Shown here: positions 40,823 to 48,540 of the stretch, in pieces | Layout of the letters: each line of letters opens with the position of its first letter | How positions within the stretch are numbered: the stretch's first letter is position 1 | DNA from: Brotaphodocola catenula | GTDB taxonomy: Bacteria > Bacillota > Clostridia > Lachnospirales > Lachnospiraceae | DNA length: 61,962 bases | Assembly (NCBI GenBank): GCA_020686985.1 | Contig: JAJEPU010000021.1 | Coordinates: 1-61,962 of the forward strand | Direction of reading: 5' to 3' | Program-made: the position numbers and the translations under genes | Notes under the pieces: model-generated | Databases searched by the model: none | Seen by the model: the letters and a program-made list of their open reading frames with translations, nothing else | Told to the model about the DNA's origin: nothing

Positions 40823-40860
40823 GCCGAAAGCCTTTGTTTTCAAGGGTTTTCGGCTTTTTT
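40823..40860 (+). terminator. tRNA-type terminator
   Basis: GCCGAAAGCCTTTG (40823-40836) with CAAGGGTTTTCGGC (40841-40854) and TTTTTT, just after the tRNA fragment. 40861-41046 shows no gene. Confidence 0.8.
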
Positions 40861-41046
40861 ATTGAGCAGTAAAAGAAAAAATAATCAAGCTTCGCTTGGA
40901 GAGGTTTTTCTCTTTTATTGCTACAAGGGAATCATGGTTCGGGTGTTTCGTATCGCTTAATTTATACAGTAAATTCAGTGGTTTTGTACAGTAGCTAAAT
41001 ATTTAGGTGATTAGCGGCGTTAAATACGGTTGGTGTCGGATGACCT

Positions 41047-42558
41047 TTATTTGCCCGAATTATTCTTTTCGTACATGGCGATGGCAAACTCAAGCATCTG
41101 TTTTCCGGCTGAATCAGAAGCCACTTCCTCAAGTTTTTTTGCAAAATCTTCATCTTTCAGAGAGATTGTCACTTTGGATTCAGAATCCGATTTGCCAGAG
41201 CGACTAAGGAATTTTCCAATCGCTTTTGCTGTGTCAATTCTTACGCTGTCCTCCGGCGTTTCGTAATAGTCCTGTATCGTACTCAACTGACGATGGGCGG
41301 TATCCTTAGCCAAGCTCACATAGTCATGCCTGTTATAATCAAGTTTTTTTGTGATTGAGAAATGCCTTAGGCTATACAGGTCTACTTTTGGAAGTCCTAA
41401 AGGCTCATAGAGTGAACGGAACATATCATCGGCGTATTGTGAACTGATATGCGTACCATCCTCGTGAGCAAATATCAAATCATCATCAATGTAGCTGTCT
41501 CCTGCAAGCTGCTTATGCTGATTCTGAACAAGCCTGTAATCACGGAGCATGAAAATGACTTCCGGCGCTATATAGATTCTGTCCGTCTTTGCTTCGATTT
41601 CCTTTTCCGTCTTGGTAACATGGAAAACTGCTCGTCTCTTTGCATCCGGTCGGGTGCTGCGAACTTGGTCGAATACTTTGAGAATCCCCCGACCATTTGT
41701 TTCTTTAATAAATTTCTCAGTGCGGTAAGTCAACTCCTTGTAGTTACGAATATAAGACGGTTCATGCTTGTCCTCGTTATCGTATAAATCAGACCATGTT
41801 AAGGCAAGACATTCTCCAATACGGCTGCTCAGTGCCACCATAAGGCTGATTAGAAGCTTGAGCTGTGGATCGGAACAGTTATCATACGCAAAATTAAACT
41901 GTTCTTCTGTCCACACCTCACGCCTGCTTGACTTCGGTTGCTTTACAGTCACACCCAACATGGGGTTTTCTGTGATAAGCTCCAATTCGTCCGTAGCGTA
42001 CTTAAATGCTCGGCTGATGATTTTCTTGCAATCATAAACAGTACGCTGTGATACCCTTGCCCCATTTGCCTTATGATTCCCGTTGGCTTGCGGTAATTGA
42101 AGCATATCCTTGAAGCCCTGTCTCATATCGACACGGGTTATTTTCCATATAGGGAATGAACCAAACACGGGAACAATGTAATTACGAATCTTACCGATAT
42201 TCGCTCTGTAAGTGCCCTCGTCCCATCCATATCTGTCTCCGATGGTATGCAGATACTTAGTATGCTCGGCATAGGCATACAAGAGCTGTTCAACGGTCTC
42301 TATCTCCGTTTTATCAACTTTGGAAGCCACCGTTGTGCCCTTGGCAGCCTTATGTTCCTTTTCACGGAGCAGAAGATAGGATACGAACTGGTTTTTCGCA
42401 CGTTCGTTATTCACTGTTTCGGTGGTCTGGTGTTCCTTACCCTCGGAATCAAGATACCCGTAGCGGATGCGCCAGTTGTCATTGGTAGCGTTAATTTTGG
42501 TTGGCTCGCTATGCCACAAATATTCAGCTATGTCTTTCTTCTTAGGTTTTCTGCCCAT
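41047..42558 (-). CDS. int: Tyrosine integrase of the second element
   Basis: 503 residues, ATG 42558. Core-binding domain about residues 90-190. Catalytic domain with Arg in LSSRIGECLALTW, YSLRHFS (first His of the usual HxxR is Tyr), TAHRQLS and nucleophile in DYYETP. It is longer than most integrases, with an extra basic N-terminus (GRKPKKKDIAEYLW) and a C-terminal helical tail. Its 3' end lies 270 bp from the CTCCTAAG core at 40769, the normal place for an integrase. The excisionase gene lies eight bases upstream. Confidence 0.92.
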   Translation of the reverse strand: MGRKPKKKDIAEYLWHSEPTKINATNDNWRIRYGYLDSEGKEHQTTETVNNERAKNQFVSYLLLREKEHKAAKGTTVASKVDKTEIETVEQLLYAYAEHTKYLHTIGDRYGWDEGTYRANIGKIRNYIVPVFGSFPIWKITRVDMRQGFKDMLQLPQANGNHKANGARVSQRTVYDCKKIISRAFKYATDELELITENPMLGVTVKQPKSSRREVWTEEQFNFAYDNCSDPQLKLLISLMVALSSRIGECLALTWSDLYDNEDKHEPSYIRNYKELTYRTEKFIKETNGRGILKVFDQVRSTRPDAKRRAVFHVTKTEKEIEAKTDRIYIAPEVIFMLRDYRLVQNQHKQLAGDSYIDDDLIFAHEDGTHISSQYADDMFRSLYEPLGLPKVDLYSLRHFSITKKLDYNRHDYVSLAKDTAHRQLSTIQDYYETPEDSVRIDTAKAIGKFLSRSGKSDSESKVTISLKDEDFAKKLEEVASDSAGKQMLEFAIAMYEKNNSGK

Positions 42559-42566
42559 ACCAGACG

Positions 42567-42779
42567 TTAGAACTCGTTTGGATGATTGTTATACCAATCT
42601 TCAAAACTGTTCTTGTCGATACGAAGATATTTTCCCACCATGAATACACGAAAATCATTGTTTTTCTGATGCTTTTTGATAAAGTTGCGGACACTTTCCT
42701 CTCCGACACCATAGATGTTCATAATGTCCTGCACAGAGTAGTTGCGACACTCCATGATAGACGGGGTTACTCCTGCCAT
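42567..42779 (-). CDS. Excisionase-like HTH protein
   Basis: 70 residues from ATG 42779 (MAGVTPSIMECRNYSVQDIM), nine bases after AAAGGAG. The winged-helix core SVQDIMNIYGVGEESVRNFI, then FMVGKYLRIDKNSFEDWYNN, is typical of Xis-like proteins. It forms an operon with the integrase and is transcribed away from the XRE gene at 43044. Confidence 0.88.
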   Translation of the reverse strand: MAGVTPSIMECRNYSVQDIMNIYGVGEESVRNFIKKHQKNNDFRVFMVGKYLRIDKNSFEDWYNNHPNEF

Positions 42780-42811
42780 AGTATTCATCTCCTTTATATT
42801 ATCACTGGTTA

Positions 42812-42906
42812 GACACGGTTATGTGGCATTATTCTTTTTTATGCCACAACGGAATTATAGCACAGTAGCTTTACCGACGTCAAGCGTTTTGACACGATTA
42901 TGTGGC
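42812..42906. promoter_or_regulatory. Direct repeats GACACG(G/A)TTATGTGGC in the divergent promoter region
   Basis: Two 16-bp copies, 42812-42827 and 42891-42906, one difference. GTGGCAT (42823) and ATGCCAC (42841) form an inverted pair, and GACGTGGCAA appears near 42918. They lie between excisionase-integrase and the XRE gene, so they are likely operators for it. Confidence 0.55.
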
Positions 42907-42999
42907 TTGCGGTTTTTTGACGTGGCAATTTTTGTATGATTACCCCGTTTGCGATAGATTACCATTGCTTTCTTCCTAAAAGGATGTTATTATTTGAAG

Positions 43000-43027
43000 T
43001 GTTATGGTGTATCGCTACACCATAACA
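43000..43027 (+). promoter_or_regulatory. Perfect 12-bp inverted repeat before the XRE gene
   Basis: TGTTATGGTGTA (43000-43011), loop TCGC, exact complement at 43016-43027, ending six bases before GGAGGG. It is either an operator or a 5' leader hairpin that could mask the ribosome site. Confidence 0.55.
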
Positions 43028-43043
43028 GTTTGGAGGGAAATAA

Positions 43044-43745
43044 ATGAGTTTATTGGATAAATTCTTGAACAATATAAAGATAGAAAAACGAATCGAAACG
43101 GGACAGAAAATCAAGAGAATCCGTTTGCGTAATAAGACTGCCGTTTCAGAATTGGCAGAAGCCGCAGGGGTAAATGAAGCTGCAATAAGAAATTATGAGG
43201 TTGGATATCGCCAAATTTCCAGAGATAGATTGGAATTGATTGCTCAAAGGCTCGGCGTTCCTGTGGAAACGCTTGTTGACCGCCAGATCGACAGCTATAA
43301 TGATGCCATGCACATTCTCTTTGAACTGTCGGATAAATACGACCTTGTTCCTATCGAACTTCCGCAAGAGCCTAAATACGCTATCCAGACAAAGGATGAG
43401 ACAATTCTTCAAGCGTTACAAGCATGGTACAACGAAAGGCGCAAATGGGAGAACGGGGATATCACACAAGCCGAACTGCAAGAGTGGATGGATGCGTTCC
43501 CTTTGCAGTGTGAAGAAAACGAATCCCCGGCAGAAAAAGTTGAATCCCGTTATACAGACTTTGAACGCATTTTGGGGTTGAAATCCTCGTTAGAGCAACT
43601 TGATATGATTGTGAATGACAATGTAGAACTGATTGAGGATTGCATTGCTCATAAGGATTATAAAGCGGCTCGTGAGCATTTGAGAACGCTTAAAGCCACT
43701 GTTCATACGCTGTCACAGGTGGATATTAAACGATACGGTAAATAA
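43044..43745 (+). CDS. XRE regulator of the second element
   Basis: 233 residues, ATG 43044 after TTGGAGGGAAATAA. N-terminal HTH (NKTAVSELAEAAGVNEAAIR, about residues 30-49), then GYRQISRDRLELIAQRLGVP. The C-terminal 140 residues are helical and acidic with no domain I know. Transcribed divergently from excisionase-integrase, with repeats between them; it probably represses excision and itself. Confidence 0.85.
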   Translation: MSLLDKFLNNIKIEKRIETGQKIKRIRLRNKTAVSELAEAAGVNEAAIRNYEVGYRQISRDRLELIAQRLGVPVETLVDRQIDSYNDAMHILFELSDKYDLVPIELPQEPKYAIQTKDETILQALQAWYNERRKWENGDITQAELQEWMDAFPLQCEENESPAEKVESRYTDFERILGLKSSLEQLDMIVNDNVELIEDCIAHKDYKAAREHLRTLKATVHTLSQVDIKRYGK

Positions 43746-43747
43746 AG

Positions 43748-43801
43748 AAATCACAGGCGATTCCTACTGCATTACGCAAAGGAGATGCCTGTGATTTTTT
43801 G
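43748..43801. terminator. Bidirectional terminator
   Basis: AAATCACAGGC (43748-43758) pairs with GCCTGTGATTT (43787-43797), T run beyond. It serves the XRE gene and the leftward RHH gene that ends at 43802. Confidence 0.75.
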
Positions 43802-43999
43802 TTACTTGGGCTCAATGGAGCAGCGGTCTAATGAAAATTCCAATAGTATACCAATCAGTTCATTTCGGCTACGCCCTGTCTGAGCCGATATTTCATCAAT
43901 GCGCTGCACAACGTCCTCTCTGATACGAACAGAAAAGGTCTTATATCCGTCATCCCCCTTGGGACGTTTCGGATGTATTATCAATTTTTCTTCTTTCAT
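43802..43999 (-). CDS. Ribbon-helix-helix (CopG-like) protein
   Basis: 65 residues, ATG 43999. YKTFSVRIREDVVQRIDEIS followed by GRSRNELIGILLEFSLD is a clear RHH fold. Such proteins regulate copy number, toxin-antitoxin genes or relaxosomes. It is a single gene facing the XRE gene. Confidence 0.85.
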   Translation of the reverse strand: MKEEKLIIHPKRPKGDDGYKTFSVRIREDVVQRIDEISAQTGRSRNELIGILLEFSLDRCSIEPK

Positions 44000-44089
44000 G
44001 CTAAATCACCTCTATGTTAGATTTTATGTTTCCATAGATGTGATTTATATGTTATAATTTATGTTATAAATTATATTGGAGGGATTGAA

Positions 44090-44566
44090 ATGAACTCGGA
44101 CGAATTATATACGCTGAAAAGTATGGTGCTTGATAACTACGAGCAGTACCATGACGGTCTTACAATACTCTTAGAAAGCGATAAGGGGCTTTACAAGGCG
44201 TTTGGACAGTCTCCCCGGACAAAGTATCTAAAGACAGAGAACTTCTATCTAACGTCAAAAGAACGGCTTACATACATGATGGGATTCATTGATGCCTTGG
44301 CTTGGCTGACAAGGCAAGGAAAGTTAGTGCCGGATACATTCCCGACAGATATCGCAGGATTCACAGACCCAGAGGAAACACCGGAAGAACGTGCAGAATA
44401 TTTCGAGAAGCGATATAAGGGCTTATCGCCGGAGCAGCGTGCCGAACTGGAAGCGTTTGATAAAGAAAACGAAGAAATGTGGCTTGAACAAGTCGAAGAA
44501 AGCATTAAAGAGAATAAAGTAATCAATAATCTGATTCTGCGTATTATTACTGGGGAAGATTTTTGA
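44090..44566 (+). CDS. Hypothetical protein
   Basis: 158 residues, ATG 44090 after TTGGAGGGATTGAA. Helical and acidic, with LTSKERLTYMMGFIDALAWL and a Glu-rich second half. I do not recognise a family; no membrane segment or enzyme motif is visible. Its promoter region is AT-rich (ATGTTATAATTTATGTTATAA near 44048). It converges with the DUF262/HNH gene. Confidence 0.6.
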   Translation: MNSDELYTLKSMVLDNYEQYHDGLTILLESDKGLYKAFGQSPRTKYLKTENFYLTSKERLTYMMGFIDALAWLTRQGKLVPDTFPTDIAGFTDPEETPEERAEYFEKRYKGLSPEQRAELEAFDKENEEMWLEQVEESIKENKVINNLILRIITGEDF

Positions 44567-44574
44567 TTTACAAA

Positions 44575-44605
44575 AAGCGTCTGTCGCATTATACGGCAGA
44601 CGCTT
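44575..44605. terminator. Bidirectional terminator
   Basis: AAGCGTCTG (44575-44583) pairs with CAGACGCTT (44597-44605), AT-rich flanks on both sides, between convergent genes. Confidence 0.7.
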
Positions 44606-44609
44606 AAAT

Positions 44610-45704
44610 TTATATGTTGCTCTTGCGACGGTTGCAGTCAGCACAAAGCATTTGACAGTTCTCGGGGATTGTCTTACCGCCTTTACTCCACGGGGTAATA
44701 TGGTCGGCTTGCATATCTTCAATTTCAAAATGTTTACCACATTTCGGGCAAATTCCCTTTTGCCTTTCATAAGCAGTCCTTGCCATTTTGGGGCTGAATG
44801 CACGAATGCTTAAATGCTTCTCGTTTCCGTCAAGCAGATATTCGTAGATGCCTTTCTGATTGCTTACGTCCTCATCGTCAAGCAGTTCAACGATACGCTT
44901 TTCATAGGCTTTCGGGTCGTGGGTAGCTGTGCCATATTTATTGTAATAGATACCCCATTCCAGTCCAGACATCAACTTTTTGCGGAAGGTCGGGAATGTA
45001 GCTTTTACCCAACTTATGACACTCTGGAAGTACAGCCATAATTCATTGCAATTTGTATCATGTTGGTGCTTAGACATATAGTCCTCGATTTCGATACCAT
45101 CACGGGCAGCAATCCATTTGATAGCGGTTTCAAGGTAGTTCTGACGTATTGCACTGCCGCTCAAATAATCACCCGCAATCTGATAGGCAGGGCATTGTGA
45201 TTTGCTGAAATATTTCTTTGCTTCGGTCAGCCATTCACCCGTATAGATGGCATTTCGCAATTCCTGTGCAGTCAACTGTTCACCTGCAATATTGATAATT
45301 TTGAACCAGTCCAGTTTTTCCTTGTCTGTACCCTCGCAAATATAGATCATCAGCTTATAGTCAAGAATCTGTTCACGCTCGGTGTCCGTCAGATTGTGAA
45401 AAGCCAAATGGTCAAGGGAAAAATCGCCGTTGACATATTGGCAAATGCTGATTGTTCTTTGCTGTCCGTCAAGCAGTTCGTAGTTGCCATTATCGTCCTT
45501 AACCCAATACATCACATTCAGAGGGAACTGTTTTGTAATGGTTCGGATAACTTCATCACGCTGTTTGTCCTTGTAAATAAATTCACGCTGAAAGGCAGGT
45601 CGAATGTTCAGCTTGCCTCCATAACCCACAATACCGTTCTCTGCGCTGTCCACATATCCGGCAACAACGTCCCGGACAGGGATTTCATGCAGTTCAATTT
45701 TCAT
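44610..45704 (-). CDS. DUF262 plus HNH nuclease protein
   Basis: 364 residues, ATG 45704. The N-terminal DUF262 domain (ParB/Srx fold, as in GmrS of GmrSD and in other defence proteins) has IRPAFQREFIYKDKQRDEVI and LLDGQQRTISI (DGQQR, about residues 78-88). The C-terminus is an HNH endonuclease: CPKCGKHFEIEDMQADHITP then CQMLCADCNRRKSN, with two CxxC pairs. Its start overlaps the methyltransferase end by 11 bp, so the two are coupled and may form a restriction pair. Specificity is unknown. Confidence 0.88.
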   Translation of the reverse strand: MKIELHEIPVRDVVAGYVDSAENGIVGYGGKLNIRPAFQREFIYKDKQRDEVIRTITKQFPLNVMYWVKDDNGNYELLDGQQRTISICQYVNGDFSLDHLAFHNLTDTEREQILDYKLMIYICEGTDKEKLDWFKIINIAGEQLTAQELRNAIYTGEWLTEAKKYFSKSQCPAYQIAGDYLSGSAIRQNYLETAIKWIAARDGIEIEDYMSKHQHDTNCNELWLYFQSVISWVKATFPTFRKKLMSGLEWGIYYNKYGTATHDPKAYEKRIVELLDDEDVSNQKGIYEYLLDGNEKHLSIRAFSPKMARTAYERQKGICPKCGKHFEIEDMQADHITPWSKGGKTIPENCQMLCADCNRRKSNI

Positions 45705-46797
45705 TTGTGTTCACCTGCTTTCTGCGAATTAAGATTCGTGCATACTTGGGCTTTCCATTTATAGCAACTCTACCACCAACTAAAAATTCTTTAGGTACTG
45801 TGTAGCGGTCAAGCCCTATTATTTCAAACTGTTCTGGGCTAAATTTATCCATAAAGCTAATTGGAACACCCATAATACCTTCATAATCACAAGGAATGTC
45901 GGCAGTTTTGCTAACTTCTATTGCATCATAATTATCGTATTTCGGATATTCTTCTGGAGTATAGCGTTTATAAAGAATTAAATCTTCATGGCGTTCTTTA
46001 TAATCTATATTCGTAAACCATCGTACCCCTTTGACATTGATATACTTGTTTCCATGCTCATCCGTCCTAAACTCGTATGCTTGCAGAGGATAATCGTCAG
46101 GCACTCTAAAATCACGTCCATGACTATGAATACTTGCACCATACCACATCTTACCATCACGGATTAGGGGAAAAATTTCTTTGTAAGTGATTGAATTTTG
46201 ATTTCCAATTATGATGAAATCTTTTTTGTATTCAATCAACTGAGCAACATAATCACGGAACAGAGAAAATGGAGGGTTTGTAACAATTACATCCGCTTGT
46301 TGCATGAGTTCAATGCATTCAGGACTGCGAAAATCGCCGTCACCATCAAGCAGAGTTAGCATATTCTTCTTATTTTTCAGCAAATATTCAACATCTGCAA
46401 GGTCTATTCGCCCATCTCCATTTTCGTCTGTAACTTCTGTAATTTCAATACGGTAAGGGTGACGTTCCTCCTGCGCCTGTATCGGAGCGACATTTTCAGA
46501 CGGAACAAAGGAAAGCTGTCCATCATCATCGACATAGTATTCTAGTTCTGTACCGGAAACTGGCGATGTTGCATAACAAGTCGCAATCAGCTTTTTCAAT
46601 CCTAGTGGGTTAAAATTCATTGCAAAGTATTTGAAAAAATTACTTTCAAAAGGATCATCGCAATTACAGAAAACAATTTTACCCATAAAATAATCCCGAT
46701 AATAGCGCATTTCCTTTTCTATATCTGTAAGCTGTGTGTAAAATTCATCCTTTTTGGCTTTTGCTGCATTATTAAATCCTTTATTATCATTTGCCAT
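45694..46797 (-). CDS. EcoRI-like adenine-specific DNA methyltransferase
   Basis: 367 residues, ATG 46797. The motif TNPPFSLFRDY (about residues 175-185) is the NPPF catalytic motif of N6-adenine methyltransferases. KDEFYTQLTDIEKEMRYYRD at the start and GKIVFCNCDDP, then FKYFAMNFNPLGLKKLIATCY, match the EcoRI-methylase-like family. It lies between an XRE regulator and the DUF262/HNH gene with overlaps at both ends, so the three form one operon. Confidence 0.9.
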   Translation of the reverse strand: MANDNKGFNNAAKAKKDEFYTQLTDIEKEMRYYRDYFMGKIVFCNCDDPFESNFFKYFAMNFNPLGLKKLIATCYATSPVSGTELEYYVDDDGQLSFVPSENVAPIQAQEERHPYRIEITEVTDENGDGRIDLADVEYLLKNKKNMLTLLDGDGDFRSPECIELMQQADVIVTNPPFSLFRDYVAQLIEYKKDFIIIGNQNSITYKEIFPLIRDGKMWYGASIHSHGRDFRVPDDYPLQAYEFRTDEHGNKYINVKGVRWFTNIDYKERHEDLILYKRYTPEEYPKYDNYDAIEVSKTADIPCDYEGIMGVPISFMDKFSPEQFEIIGLDRYTVPKEFLVGGRVAINGKPKYARILIRRKQVNTNEN

Positions 46798-47009
46798 TAT
46801 TCAGCACCGCCTTTCTGTATTTCCACAATATCATCAAGCCCGCAATTCAAGGCGGTTGCAATCTTTGCAAGGCTTTCCATTGCAACAGGTTCGCCCTTTC
46901 CCATTTTGGCAAGTATGTTCGTGCTGACACCTGCCAGTAAACGCATTTCTGTTTTTGTCATGCCTTTATCAATCAACAGTTTCCAAAGCCTGTTATAGTT
47001 GTAAATCAT
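46797..47009 (-). CDS. XRE controller protein of the methyltransferase operon
   Basis: About 70 residues from ATG 47009 (MIYNYNRLWKLLIDKGMTKT), after GGAGGAGTTTTT; the frame opens earlier without need. A small HTH_26-type Cro/CI domain with MTKTEMRLLAGVSTNILAKM. It overlaps the methyltransferase start by one base. Its place is that of the C (controller) protein of many restriction-modification systems, which delays nuclease expression; the role is inferred. Confidence 0.85.
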   Translation of the reverse strand: MIYNYNRLWKLLIDKGMTKTEMRLLAGVSTNILAKMGKGEPVAMESLAKIATALNCGLDDIVEIQKGGAE

Positions 47010-47104
47010 AAAAACTCCTCCCATGCTATCTAACAGTATAACATGGGAGGATGGCAGAAACAATATAATATCACATTTGTGTGATGAAATATTTTTGCAT
47101 ATTA

Positions 47105-47530
47105 TTATTCATTTTCAGAGGAAAATGTGTCTGAATCATCCTTTGGCATCAGCTCCAGAATCTTTTTATACCAGTGTTTTTCCTCTCCGTTTTCTCGCAA
47201 CGCAAACTGGCAAAACAGTGTCATTAACTCAAAATATTTTGTTTGGAGTTCTCCCCAATCCTTATTAGAAGAAAATCGAACAACATTTGTGTTATAAGCA
47301 ATTTGATTGACGTTATTTCCAATGCGGTTCACCTCGTAAATCAACTGCTTTGCCTGGTCTCTATCCATGTGCCACTGCTTACCCGACAACGATTCTGCAA
47401 GAATCAGTTTTCTTAAATAATCCGCTTTCGATAAGCCATACTCAAAAGCATTTTTTGTGAGCATAGCATTTTCCTCTGGAAGCAAAGTAAAACGGAATTG
47501 CTCTGTGCGAACTCTATCTTTTTCAGCCAT
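47105..47530 (-). CDS. MobC-like relaxosome protein
   Basis: 141 residues, ATG 47530 after GAAAGGAGAAATAAT. RTEQFRFTLLPEENAMLTKN, then YGLSKADYLRKLIL (RHH-like), and VNRIGNNVNQIAYNTN are hallmarks of MobC. No relaxase gene follows; instead a regulator-methyltransferase operon does. Similar small elements carry mobA right after mobC, so the relaxase has probably been lost or replaced and the element would need a relaxase supplied by another element. Confidence 0.85.
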   Translation of the reverse strand: MAEKDRVRTEQFRFTLLPEENAMLTKNAFEYGLSKADYLRKLILAESLSGKQWHMDRDQAKQLIYEVNRIGNNVNQIAYNTNVVRFSSNKDWGELQTKYFELMTLFCQFALRENGEEKHWYKKILELMPKDDSDTFSSENE

Positions 47531-47639
47531 TTATTATTTCTCCTTTCAAAACTTCCTCACCGTGAGGAAATTACAAAATTGTTCGTCAGTGATTTTAGTT
47601 TTGTTGTGCCGTCTGTGGGACAATCATTTTGCCGTTTTG

Positions 47640-47805
47640 CAAAATAGTACGGGTGGGGGTATTAGGGGGCGTTGCCCCAGTGCAACGGCTAACAAGTGGG
47701 AAAATGACACGAGTGGGTACATTTCCCCTATGCTTGCTATTGCAAGTATAGGGAGAATAATGGACAGCGAGTGGGTACAATTTCCCCATGCTTGCTAATA
47801 ATGTT
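47640..47805. other. Candidate oriT with direct and inverted repeats
   Basis: GAGTGGGTACA with TTTCCCC and ATGCTTGCTA occurs twice (about 47712-47743 and 47770-47799). CCCTATGCTTGC and GCAAGTATAGGG form a 12-bp stem (47727-47754, one G-T pair). GGGGGCGTTGCCCC lies at about 47664. It sits immediately upstream of mobC, the usual oriT place; the nick site is not identified. Confidence 0.5.
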
Positions 47806-47808
47806 TTG

Positions 47809-48360
47809 CTATGGATTTTTAGGGTCGAGTATTGTGTCAAGCTGCGATTTCCATACCATAATATTTTCGATTTCTTTTTCAAAAATATAGGATTCCTTTT
47901 GGCGGTTTCGCTCCAAAAATTTGCCCCAATAATAATCAATTTCTTTCTGCAACTCATTGATATACTCTTGCAGTTCGTCCCGTTCCTCAGCGGAATATTC
48001 TTCGGTGTCAGCGGTCATTTCCGCCATTTCTTTTTTATTGCTTTCAAGTTCATCCATCAAATCAATATAATCGTCCAAATCCCCCCACAGCAGCAAAAAT
48101 TTCAGAAATGTATCATCTGAAAACATGGCGAACCAACAACGCTGATACCACTGTTCCGCATACATCCGTTCATCACTTCCGTTGGAATATGTTCCGTCTA
48201 CTAAATCCCCGATGAAGTTCTCTAACAGTTCTGAAATCGTCAGCCCACCCTCGCCGGATTTTTCAGCAAGGCGTTTCACATCTGCATCGGAAAGATTCAC
48301 TGTTATGGTTCTTGGTTTTATGGTTTCAATCTCATTTTTTTGTGAACTGTAATCTCTCAT
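47809..48360 (-). CDS. Hypothetical protein with RHH-like N-terminus
   Basis: 183 residues, ATG 48360. The N-terminal TITVNLSDADVKRLAEKSGE then LTISELLENFIGDLV suggests a ribbon-helix-helix DNA-binding part. The rest is acidic coiled coil (DELQEYINELQKEIDYYWGK). Proteins of this shape stand between the RepA-like and MobC genes in related mobilisable elements. The function is unknown. Its promoter region contains the inverted repeats at 48397-48540. Confidence 0.65.
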   Translation of the reverse strand: MRDYSSQKNEIETIKPRTITVNLSDADVKRLAEKSGEGGLTISELLENFIGDLVDGTYSNGSDERMYAEQWYQRCWFAMFSDDTFLKFLLLWGDLDDYIDLMDELESNKKEMAEMTADTEEYSAEERDELQEYINELQKEIDYYWGKFLERNRQKESYIFEKEIENIMVWKSQLDTILDPKNP

Positions 48361-48396
48361 TTCGTCTCCTTTGCTTGTAAAATTGATTGATTTAAA

Positions 48397-48540
48397 CCGA
48401 GGGCAACGGCAGCAACGGGTACACCGTTGTTTTCGTTAGGATAAGCGGCAGAATTTTGCCGTTGTCCTCGGAAACCCGACTACGGGTAAATTTTCTTCAT
48501 CATCCTATGAAAAACAACGGTGTTGGCGTAGTACCCGTAG
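48397..48540. other. Inverted-repeat cluster, candidate replication origin
   Basis: CCGAGGGCAACGGCA (48397-48411) pairs with TGCCGTTGTCCTCGG (about 48459-48473), one mismatch. CAACGG/CCGTTG lies between. CTACGGGTA and TACCCGTAG form a 9-bp pair at about 48481-48540. GCAACGG-type words occur five times. It is located between the RepA-like ATPase gene and its neighbour, which suits an origin or an autoregulatory region. Confidence 0.45.

Noticed and set aside
47640..47805. CRISPR-like repeats upstream of mobC
   Set aside because: Only two unequal copies with no regular spacers and no cas genes; an oriT-type reading fits better.
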